A DNA stretch of 12,985 bases from Verrucomicrobiota bacterium (GTDB lineage Bacteria > Verrucomicrobiota > Verrucomicrobiia > Methylacidiphilales > Verrucolacustridaceae). Below are positions 7,916-12,985 of the stretch, piece by piece; the stretch's first letter is position 1, and each line of letters opens with the position of its first letter. The stretch is taken from assembly GCA_010028775.1 (NCBI GenBank), contig RHAF01000029.1, forward strand, positions 1 through 12,985, read 5' to 3'. A program made the position numbers and the translations under genes. The notes below the pieces were generated by a model that searched no databases, was not told the origin of the DNA, and saw nothing but the letters and a program-made list of their open reading frames with translations.

Positions 7916-9292
7916 TTATCTGGGAGATGATTTCGCCATATGTAATTGAACCTTATGGACATAGGCCATGGCGCAGGCACCCAGAAGTCCAAAACCAGCC
8001 ATGATGACGAACCAAAAAGTGTAACCAAAATGAGCCTTGGTCGCATCCAAGACCCGTCCGGTCAAAATCAATGAGACGGCGGCCCCGTAGTATTGGAAGG
8101 AGTCGATGACTCCCGCAGCGAAGCCGGCCATCTTTTTTCCGCCGATATCCATCGGTGCGGCGGTTCCCACGATGGAGTGGGTGGAGTTGGCCGTGAAGGA
8201 GATCAAAATCAGGATCAGGCATCCCATGAGGATTCCCATCGGAGTCGGGTCGACATGGCCAAGGAGCAAAACGAGGGCGGCCCCGGTGATGACGGTGGCC
8301 TCAATGAGGTAGAGGCCCATGGCCACGGGAGAGCGGTGACCCTTGAAGAGATGGTCGGAAATCCAACCGGAGATGAATGAGCCGGCCACGGCGACCATGG
8401 GCATGATTTCCAAGGTTCGTCGGGCGGCTGCGGGTATGTTGTGTTCCATGTCGAATCCAAGCTGATCGCGAAAATAAAGGATGGCCAACTGGTCGGAACT
8501 GGAACGGACGGCCCCGGTGCAGGCATAGGCCATGGCGTAGAACCAGACGAGCGGATGGGTGAAGATGGTGCGGAAGGATTCTTTTAGTGAGACGGTCACG
8601 CCGGCAGAGTTGTCGAGTTCGTCCCGGATGACTCCAGGATAACCCGCCTCATCGGGAGTCTGTTTGGCGGCCCAGTACATGAAAAGGGCGGTGGCGGCGG
8701 TGAAAAGGGGCGGGATGCGGAAAAGCCAGCGCCACTCCCCGGAGGCCACGGTGATGGAAAAAATGGTGAAGCCACCCAAAATGAGCGGGGCCAGAAAACT
8801 GATGGCCACCTGTCCCAATTGGATCATTAATCCGAAGATTCCAGCGAAGGTCCCACGTTCCTGACGGGCAAACCATGCGGCATTGATCTTGACCATGCCC
8901 GGTGCGCCAAAGGACTGCAAATAGCCGTTGACCAGCATAATGAGGGTGAAGGTGGAAAAAGCCCCGGAGAGCGAGGCAAAACCAAAATAAAAGTTCACCA
9001 CCAAAGTGCCGATTCCGCCGATGAGGAGGGCGTTTTTCCCGCCGATCCGGTCGGTGAGCAGTCCATTGATCAACTGGCCCGTGCCGTAAGCCAGGGACCA
9101 TAAGGCAAAAAGGTCGGTGATCTGGGAGGTGGTGAAGTGGTATTCGGATATCAGGCCGGGGGAGGCGAAGCGGAAATTGTAACGGCACATGTAATACGAG
9201 GCATAAAGAAGTCCCAAGGAAATCCAGTTGAGGCTCCGGCGTGCCCGAAATCCGGGAGGATACGTGCGACCCATCAGGGTGCTTTGGTCCAT
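7916..9292 (-). CDS. OPA-type MFS transporter, upstream paralogue (458 aa)
   Basis: The second copy of an organophosphate:phosphate antiporter-like MFS carrier. It aligns without difficulty to the neighbouring downstream gene: by eye, about 65 of 84 residues match across the N-terminal block (from LNWISLG) and about 84 of 97 across the C-terminal block (from near residue 350). Arg37 in YMCRYNF and Arg263 in GAVRSSSDQ are the expected phosphate-binding arginines. TDRIGGK is the loop 2-3 motif, and APMDIGGKKMAGFAAG is fully shared. Differences concentrate in transmembrane segments (such as helix 1 and the region around 101-125) and at both termini, which could mean a different substrate. It is the first gene of the minus-strand pair and faces a divergent HAD hydrolase across about 57 nt. 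Third-position bases look less GC-rich than in the other copy. An alternative start is Met7. Confidence 0.93.
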   Translation of the reverse strand: MDQSTLMGRTYPPGFRARRSLNWISLGLLYASYYMCRYNFRFASPGLISEYHFTTSQITDLFALWSLAYGTGQLINGLLTDRIGGKNALLIGGIGTLVVNFYFGFASLSGAFSTFTLIMLVNGYLQSFGAPGMVKINAAWFARQERGTFAGIFGLMIQLGQVAISFLAPLILGGFTIFSITVASGEWRWLFRIPPLFTAATALFMYWAAKQTPDEAGYPGVIRDELDNSAGVTVSLKESFRTIFTHPLVWFYAMAYACTGAVRSSSDQLAILYFRDQLGFDMEHNIPAAARRTLEIMPMVAVAGSFISGWISDHLFKGHRSPVAMGLYLIEATVITGAALVLLLGHVDPTPMGILMGCLILILISFTANSTHSIVGTAAPMDIGGKKMAGFAAGVIDSFQYYGAAVSLILTGRVLDATKAHFGYTFWFVIMAGFGLLGACAMAYVHKVQLHMAKSSPR

Positions 9293-9349
9293 GTCTTAAT
9301 TTATCCACGATTTAAAAAAACACAAAAATAGTTCGAGTGATGGAGAGTG

Positions 9350-10009
9350 ATGCCGCATGTTGAAGGAGTGGTTCTAAAAAAATACCGTCATTTGATCTGG
9401 GACTGGAATGGGACCCTGCTGGACGACGCCTGGCTTTGCCGGGAGATCATGAATGGCCAACTGCGTCGGAGGAGCTTGCCCACGATCAGTCAGGAGAGGT
9501 ATGAGGCGGTTTTCGATTTCCCGGTGGAACGTTACTACCGGACCGTTGGCTTTGACTGGCAAAAGGAGAGTTTTGCCGAGGCGGGAACAGAATTCATCGT
9601 GGAGTATGAAAAGCGCAAAGGGGAGTGCCGCTTGCAGACAGGCGCCCGGGAGCTTCTGCAAAGGCTCGGGACGGAGGGAATCACCCAGGCGGTTCTCTCG
9701 GCTTACTCCCATTCCTCCCTGGAGGGTTTTCTCGGGCACTTCGGGATACGGGGGCATTTCCGGAGCGTGGCGGGACATCGGGATCACTACGCTGCGGGCA
9801 AGGTGGAGCAGGGGTTGGAGATGCTCAAGGAGCTGCATGTCCGGCCGGAGGATACCCTTCTCATCGGTGACACCACGCATGACGCAGAGGTGGCCCGGGC
9901 CATGGGGGTGGAATGTTTTTTGATTCCCTGCGGGCATAACAGCCGCGACCGTTTGGAGCGGTGCGGGTTTCCCGTGGTCGCGGGATTGGGTGATCTTCTG
10001 GCCGGATGA
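9350..10009 (+). CDS. HAD-superfamily hydrolase, phosphoglycolate-phosphatase-like (219 aa)
   Basis: Probably a cytoplasmic phosphatase that removes phosphate from a small organic phosphate through an aspartyl-phosphate intermediate. Motif I is WDWNGTLLDD with nucleophile Asp18, but the residue two places later, usually Asp and the general acid/base, is Asn20. I recall a recurrent HAD subgroup with DWNGT, so this may be a subfamily trait. Motif II is Ser117 in AVLSAYSH, motif III is Lys141 in AAGKVEQG, and motif IV is IGDTTHD with Asp164 and Asp168. The helical cap lies at about 25-85, giving a Gph-like layout. ATG 9350 is chosen over the adjacent GTG 9347 because GGAG (9342-9345) would sit only 1 nt from the GTG. 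The gene is divergent from an organophosphate-antiporter-like pair, which suggests but does not prove a linked substrate. Confidence 0.88.
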   Translation: MPHVEGVVLKKYRHLIWDWNGTLLDDAWLCREIMNGQLRRRSLPTISQERYEAVFDFPVERYYRTVGFDWQKESFAEAGTEFIVEYEKRKGECRLQTGARELLQRLGTEGITQAVLSAYSHSSLEGFLGHFGIRGHFRSVAGHRDHYAAGKVEQGLEMLKELHVRPEDTLLIGDTTHDAEVARAMGVECFLIPCGHNSRDRLERCGFPVVAGLGDLLAG

Positions 10010-10021
10010 GGAGAGGGAAAA

Positions 10022-10062
10022 GTGTCACCCCGGGCGCTAGGGTTTGCTAGGGTGCTCCCGTC
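10022..10062 (+). promoter_or_regulatory. Candidate hisH promoter with tandem GCTAGGGT
   Basis: GCTAGGGT occurs twice 10 bp apart (10036-10043 and 10046-10053), just before the hisH ATG. Each contains TAGGGT, which keeps the T1, A2 and T6 positions of a -10 hexamer. A GTGTCA at 10022-10027 is a weak -35 candidate, but spacing to the second TAGGGT is 20 bp, longer than usual. No Shine-Dalgarno is visible before the start. Promoter function is inference. Confidence 0.25.
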
Positions 10063-10677
10063 ATGAACGTGGTGATGATCGATTACGGCCGGGGAAACCT
10101 ACGGAGCGTGGAAAGAGCGCTGGAGAAGGCCGGTGCCACAGTAACCCGAGCGGAGGGCGAGGAGGGGTTGAAGAACGCTAAGCTCCTGGTTTTGCCCGGG
10201 GTAGGGGCTTTTGGGGACGCGGTGGAGGGCTTGAAAAGCCGTAAGCTCCTCGAGCCCCTGCGCGAATGGGTGAAGGCGGGCCGGCCCTTTTTGGGAATCT
10301 GCCTGGGATTCCAATTGCTGTGGGAAGAGAGTGAGGAGGCTCCGGGGGTGAAGGGGCTCGCGTTGATGCCTGGACGGGTGGAGAAATTTCGCGGGCAGGG
10401 GCTGAAAATCCCCCTGATCGGGTGGAGTGAGGTGAGGGTGGCCAACCGGGCTCAAGATTTGTTCGAGGGCGGGGACCGCTACTTTTACCATGTGCACTCG
10501 TATCGTCCGTCCACCGTGCCGCCCGATTGGGTGGCCTGCGAAACGGAGTACGGAGGTTGGTTTCCCAGCGGAATTTGGAAAGGGCGGGTTGCGGGCTTTC
10601 AGTTTCATCCCGAGAAAAGCCAGGAATCGGGAATCTCCTTGCTGAGGAGGGTCCTGGGGAAAATCAGCCCGGCCTGA
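10063..10677 (+). CDS. hisH: Imidazole glycerol phosphate synthase, glutamine amidotransferase subunit HisH (204 aa)
   Basis: A class I glutamine amidotransferase that releases ammonia from glutamine and passes it to HisF, which forms imidazole glycerol phosphate and AICAR in histidine synthesis. The N-terminus MIDYGRGNLRSVERAL is the standard HisH start. PGVGAFGDA (45-53) is the oxyanion strand. The nucleophile is Cys80 in GICLGFQLLW, and His182 and Glu184 in FHPEKS complete the triad. IPLIGWSEV and YHVHSY match the conserved HisH blocks, although GWN is more usual than GWS. The length is normal and nothing is truncated. HisF, its obligate partner, is not in the window: the neighbours are a HAD hydrolase 53 nt upstream and a small secreted peptide 35 nt downstream, so it is not in a local his operon. 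A distant WbpY/HisH-like role in surface sugar synthesis is less likely. Confidence 0.96.
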   Translation: MNVVMIDYGRGNLRSVERALEKAGATVTRAEGEEGLKNAKLLVLPGVGAFGDAVEGLKSRKLLEPLREWVKAGRPFLGICLGFQLLWEESEEAPGVKGLALMPGRVEKFRGQGLKIPLIGWSEVRVANRAQDLFEGGDRYFYHVHSYRPSTVPPDWVACETEYGGWFPSGIWKGRVAGFQFHPEKSQESGISLLRRVLGKISPA

Positions 10678-10712
10678 CTTGCGTCTGTCGTTTCCCTTTC
10701 TACCTTTTTGCA

Positions 10713-10877
10713 ATGATCAACAAATCGACTCGTCTTGCCGTGTTGGGGTTGGTGGTGGGATTGGCTTCAGCCCAAATTGCCGGGGCCCAGTGCTCCAGCT
10801 GTCATGATGATGACAGCGGTGCCAAAAAGAAGAAGAGTTCAGAAACCAACAACGTCACCCCTTCCGACAAAAAGTAA
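10713..10877 (+). CDS. Small secreted peptide with CxxCH motif (54 aa)
   Basis: Not recognised as a known family. The ATG at 10713 opens a 54-aa frame with a clean signal peptide: basic MINKSTR, hydrophobic LAVLGLVVGLASAQ and a cleavage site GA/QC after residue 25. The mature part would be only 29 residues, starting QCSSCHDDD, followed by a Lys/Ser-rich hydrophilic tail. C27-S-S-C30-H31 is the pattern used for covalent haem attachment in c-type cytochromes, but no distal Met/His or helical cytochrome core follows, so this could equally be a metal-binding or disulfide-bearing peptide. The cysteine is not in a lipobox (Gln at -1). The start is 35 nt after hisH, with no Shine-Dalgarno. The gene ends 15 nt before the terminator stem. 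A longer in-frame reading from 10527 overlaps hisH and is rejected. Confidence 0.6.
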   Translation: MINKSTRLAVLGLVVGLASAQIAGAQCSSCHDDDSGAKKKKSSETNNVTPSDKK

Positions 10878-10892
10878 GACCCTTAGAAAAAC

Positions 10893-10925
10893 AAAAACCC
10901 TGCCCATTCCTGGGCAGGGTTTTTT
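10893..10925. terminator. Bidirectional intrinsic terminator
   Basis: A perfect 14-bp stem: left arm 10893-10906 (AAAAACCCTGCCCA), loop TTCC 10907-10910, right arm 10911-10924, with Ts continuing to 10925. A-rich sequence on one side and T-rich on the other give a U-tract in either direction. It lies 15 nt after the CxxCH peptide and 16 nt beyond the stop of the convergent desaturase gene, so it probably ends both transcripts. Confidence 0.95.
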
Positions 10926-10940
10926 GTTGGTGCGATCCGT

Positions 10941-11891
10941 CTAGTCCCGCTGTTCGGCAGGGATGGGCAGGATGACGGATTCCGGCTCGGGATCGGGCTG
11001 GTCGGCCATGCGGGCCTTGATACGGCTGGGGGAGATGAGAACGACGTCCCGGACGAGGCCGAGTTTCTCAAACAGCCAGATCATCCAGGCGGAGATGTCC
11101 GGTTGGGTCCAATGCATTCCGTGGCGGGCGGAGCGGGGGAAGGCGTGGTGGTTGTTATGCCATCCCTCTCCCAGGGCCAGGATGCCAAAGAGGAAATTGT
11201 TGCGGCTGGCATCGGTGGTCTCGAAACTCCGACCGCCAAAGGTGTGGCAGATGGAGTTCACCGACCAGGTGATGTGCTGGTTGAGGAAAAGGCGGACAAA
11301 CCCGCCCCAAACCAGACCGCCAAAAGCCCCAAGAAAAAAGGAGTGGCCGAAGAAGGCGGCGGTGGCTCCGCCGATCAGAGTGGGGACGGCCAAGCCGGCG
11401 AAGACCCAGAACCAAAACGTTTTGTGCATGAAGAGAATGATCGGATCCTTCATCAGGGCTCCGGCATAGCGTTGGATATCGGGCTGGAAGTTGTCGAGGA
11501 TCCAACCAGCATGGGCGTGCCAGAGGCTTTTCAGAGGGCTGTGGGGATCGTCGTCATCATCCGAGTTGGCGTGGTGTTGGATGTGGGTGGCGGCCCAGTG
11601 GAGGGCGGGCCCCTGCATGGCCATGGAGCCCCAGATCAAGAGCACTGTTTTGAGCCACGGATGGGCCTGAAAGCTTTTGTGGGTCAGCATCCGGTGGTAT
11701 CCGAGGGTGATGCCTAAGGCCCCCATCAAAAAGAAGGCCAAAAGAAGTGAGAGATCCACCCAGGTGACGTAGGAGTTCCAAAGGAGGACAATGGCTGAGA
11801 TCACCCCGAATATGGGCAACCAAACCAGAGCCAAAAGAATAGCCTTGGTCAGCGGAGTCGTGGCGTGGGCGTGGCTGATGGAACTGCTCAA
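10941..11891 (-). CDS. Acyl-CoA delta-9-type fatty acid desaturase (316 aa)
   Basis: A membrane di-iron enzyme that introduces a cis double bond into a saturated fatty acyl chain (stearoyl-CoA/DesC family), using O2 and an electron donor not encoded here. The three histidine boxes are intact: HRMLTH (66-71), HIQHH (103-107, followed by the family's D..DPH pattern) and HNNHH (245-249, in GEGWHNNHHAFP). NQHITWSVNS (204-213) is also typical. Hydrophobic pairs at about 17-39 and 46-63, and again at about 155-200, match the four-helix topology. The first possible start is TTG 11891, since an in-frame TAA lies two codons upstream. There is no Shine-Dalgarno, and a TATAAG (minus strand, 11910-11905) lies 13 nt before the start, so the message may be nearly leaderless or start further in. 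The enzyme implies oxygen-dependent control of membrane fluidity. Confidence 0.95.
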   Translation of the reverse strand: MSSSISHAHATTPLTKAILLALVWLPIFGVISAIVLLWNSYVTWVDLSLLLAFFLMGALGITLGYHRMLTHKSFQAHPWLKTVLLIWGSMAMQGPALHWAATHIQHHANSDDDDDPHSPLKSLWHAHAGWILDNFQPDIQRYAGALMKDPIILFMHKTFWFWVFAGLAVPTLIGGATAAFFGHSFFLGAFGGLVWGGFVRLFLNQHITWSVNSICHTFGGRSFETTDASRNNFLFGILALGEGWHNNHHAFPRSARHGMHWTQPDISAWMIWLFEKLGLVRDVVLISPSRIKARMADQPDPEPESVILPIPAEQRD

Positions 11892-12001
11892 GGCTTAAGT
11901 TTCGCTTATATCCCCAAAGGGCGCAAGCGAAGTTCGGAGATTTATTCAAAAAGTCACATAAGTCAGTCGGTCAGGGGTTTGTGAAACAACTTCGAGTGCC
12001 G
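11892..12001 (-). promoter_or_regulatory. Intergenic region upstream of the desaturase
   Basis: This 110-nt gap holds no supportable gene. On the minus strand a TATAAG (11910-11905) could be a -10 element for the desaturase, though no good -35 hexamer sits 16-18 nt upstream. No strong terminator follows the 97-aa membrane protein gene, so read-through from the kinase operon is possible. Confidence 0.3.
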
Positions 12002-12295
12002 TCACCGCCGGCGTGGGGGATGGCGCATGACGGTGAAAAAGAAAAGGAATTCCAGGGTGTAGACGGCGAGAAGTGCCCCGAGAAAGAAATCGAACCTGGC
12101 CAAGGGGAGGGAGGTGAAGCTGCGAAGAAGACCGTAGGTAGCCAAGGGAACGCCAAGCATCTGCGACGAGAGGAGCAGGCGAGGCTTGAGCTCCCGATAT
12201 TTCGGGTGGAGGACGGACAGGGCCAGGGTGACGGCCACGGATGTCATCACGGTGAGAAGGAGCAGGACGAGGGCGATCTCCTCCGAGGGCTCCAC
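12002..12295 (-). CDS. Small three-helix membrane protein of unknown function (97 aa)
   Basis: Not recognised. The frame is read from GTG 12295, only 3 nt after the TGA of the upstream kinase gene, which suggests translational coupling. The protein has three hydrophobic segments (about 7-28, 41-57 and 69-90) separated by short basic/polar loops (HPKYRELKPR; RSFTSLPLARFD) and ends in a basic tail RHPPRRR, so an inner-membrane protein is likely. There are no catalytic motifs. Support comes from the coherent hydrophobic pattern, the tight spacing and the lack of a better frame; competing frames here give Arg/Pro-rich nonsense. No Shine-Dalgarno is visible. A role linked to the kinase is only inferred from position. 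Confidence 0.62.
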   Translation of the reverse strand: MEPSEEIALVLLLLTVMTSVAVTLALSVLHPKYRELKPRLLLSSQMLGVPLATYGLLRSFTSLPLARFDFFLGALLAVYTLEFLFFFTVMRHPPRRR

Positions 12296-12298
12296 GGG

Positions 12299-12985
12299 TC
12301 AGGGGTTTGGGTTGATTAACCGCAACAGTTCCCGGCGTCGGGAGGCGATTTCTTTTTCGGTTAGGGAAGCGAGACGGTTGAGGCTGAAATCCTCCACGGT
12401 AAAGGAGGCGAGGAGGGTGCCCTCGATGACTCCCTGGGCTAAGGTGGATAGGTTGGCCTCTCTCTGACCTGCAAGATAGCCGGTGAGACCCCCGGCAAAG
12501 GTGTCGCCGGCACCCGTGGGAACAGCGGGTGCGGCAAAGGCCCCCTCCGGTCCAGAGAGGAAACATCCGTGTTCCCCTTTTTTGACGGCGACGTAACGGG
12601 GGCCCCTTTCCCGGAGCCAACGGGCGGCCCGGACGAGGTTGGGTTCATCGGAGAGTTGGGTGGCCTCGGAGTCGTTGAGGATGAGGAGGTCGATCCTGCC
12701 CAGTAGCTCGAGCAGGCGGGACCGAGCGATATCGATCCAGAGGTTCATGGTGTCGGCAACGACGAATTTGGGCTTCTGCATCTGGTCGAGGACGGAGTGT
12801 TGGAGGTCGGGGGCTAGGTTGCCCAGAAGGACAAAGGGGAGCTTTTTCTGGCTTTCCGGGAGTTGCGGCTGGAAGTCGGCCACCACGTTCAGGTCGGTTG
12901 AAATCGTCCGGCGGTTGTTCATGTTCTGCTCATACTGACCGTGCCAGCGGAAGGTTTTTCCCTTGGCCACCTGCAGGCCGGAGAG
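12299..12985 (-). CDS. PfkB-family carbohydrate/nucleoside kinase (5' end beyond window)
   Basis: A partial gene; the reading frame continues through the right edge (…LSGLQ before VAKGKTFRW), so the GTG at 12970 is not its true start. The N-terminal third of a PfkB protein, with the first substrate-binding signature, is missing. What remains shows GKTFRWHGQYEQNMN…LNV, a strand carrying LLGNLAPD, the DTMNLWI block, LILNDSEATQLS, VAVKKGEHG, and the second PfkB signature PTGAGDTFAGG with the catalytic Asp at 12503-12505. The residue before PTGAGD is Val where Asp is common. The substrate is unknown; from memory, proteins with this GKTFRW segment form a clade annotated only as sugar or PfkB kinases. 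A small membrane protein gene follows after 3 nt. Confidence 0.92.
   Translation of the reverse strand, partial: LSGLQVAKGKTFRWHGQYEQNMNNRRTISTDLNVVADFQPQLPESQKKLPFVLLGNLAPDLQHSVLDQMQKPKFVVADTMNLWIDIARSRLLELLGRIDLLILNDSEATQLSDEPNLVRAARWLRERGPRYVAVKKGEHGCFLSGPEGAFAAPAVPTGAGDTFAGGLTGYLAGQREANLSTLAQGVIEGTLLASFTVEDFSLNRLASLTEKEIASRRRELLRLINPNP

Noticed and set aside
9293..9349. Divergent promoters between the transporter and the HAD gene
   Set aside because: AT-rich and the only place for them, but no -35/-10 pair on either strand is good enough to annotate.
10527..10712. Upstream extension of the CxxCH peptide frame into hisH
   Set aside because: It overlaps hisH in another frame and would bury the clean signal peptide.
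10788..10796. Lipoprotein reading of the CxxCH peptide (Cys after the signal peptide)
   Set aside because: The residue before Cys27 is Gln, and the -3 to -1 positions do not fit a lipobox.
11103..11717. 204-aa plus-strand open frame opposite the desaturase
   Set aside because: Antisense shadow of a gene with all three histidine boxes; no domain is visible.
11969..12309. 13-bp direct repeat GGTCAGGGGTTTG at 11969-11981 and 12297-12309
   Set aside because: About one such 13-mer pair is expected by chance in 13 kb, and one copy is simply the end of the kinase gene.
11946..12620. 224-aa minus-strand open frame across the kinase and the small membrane protein
   Set aside because: Arg/Pro/Ser-rich, and in a different frame from the PfkB signature and the hydrophobic 97-aa frame.

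Overview
The window reads as a stretch of ordinary chromosome from a moderately GC-rich Gram-negative bacterium. The best guess is a member of the Verrucomicrobiota. That guess is inference, resting on the style of the paired exported FecR-domain proteins, the PfkB-type kinase with a GKTFRW segment, and the general lack of Shine-Dalgarno sequences. There are no rRNA or tRNA genes, CRISPR arrays, insertion sequences or phage genes, and coding density is very high.

Left part (92-6456, all on +): an AT-rich leader, then two exported FecR-like proteins joined by an ATGA overlap (611 and 427 aa). After a 73-nt gap holding two small hairpins come ileS (isoleucyl-tRNA synthetase) and lspA (signal peptidase II). 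The ileS stop and the lspA TTG start share the bases TTGA.

Middle (6453-10009): lspA converges on two tandem minus-strand MFS transporters of the organophosphate:phosphate antiporter (OPA) type, and the two stop codons share the tetranucleotide CTAG. The transporters are clear paralogues. Both keep the two arginines known to bind phosphate in GlpT and UhpT. A HAD-superfamily hydrolase with a DWNGT motif I is transcribed divergently from the upstream transporter, so an organophosphate uptake and dephosphorylation module is possible.

Right part (10063-12985): hisH (glutaminase subunit of imidazole glycerol phosphate synthase) stands without hisF. It is followed by a 54-aa secreted peptide carrying a CxxCH motif, which ends at a strong bidirectional terminator. 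On the minus strand, from the right edge leftward, are a PfkB-family kinase cut by the window end, a 97-aa three-helix membrane protein 3 nt behind it, and a delta-9-type fatty acid desaturase that converges on the terminator.

I see no convincing large undescribed system. The items most worth a second look are the exported FecR pair, the CxxCH micro-peptide, the duplicated OPA transporters beside a phosphatase-like HAD protein, the ileS leader hairpins, and the scarcity of Shine-Dalgarno sites.
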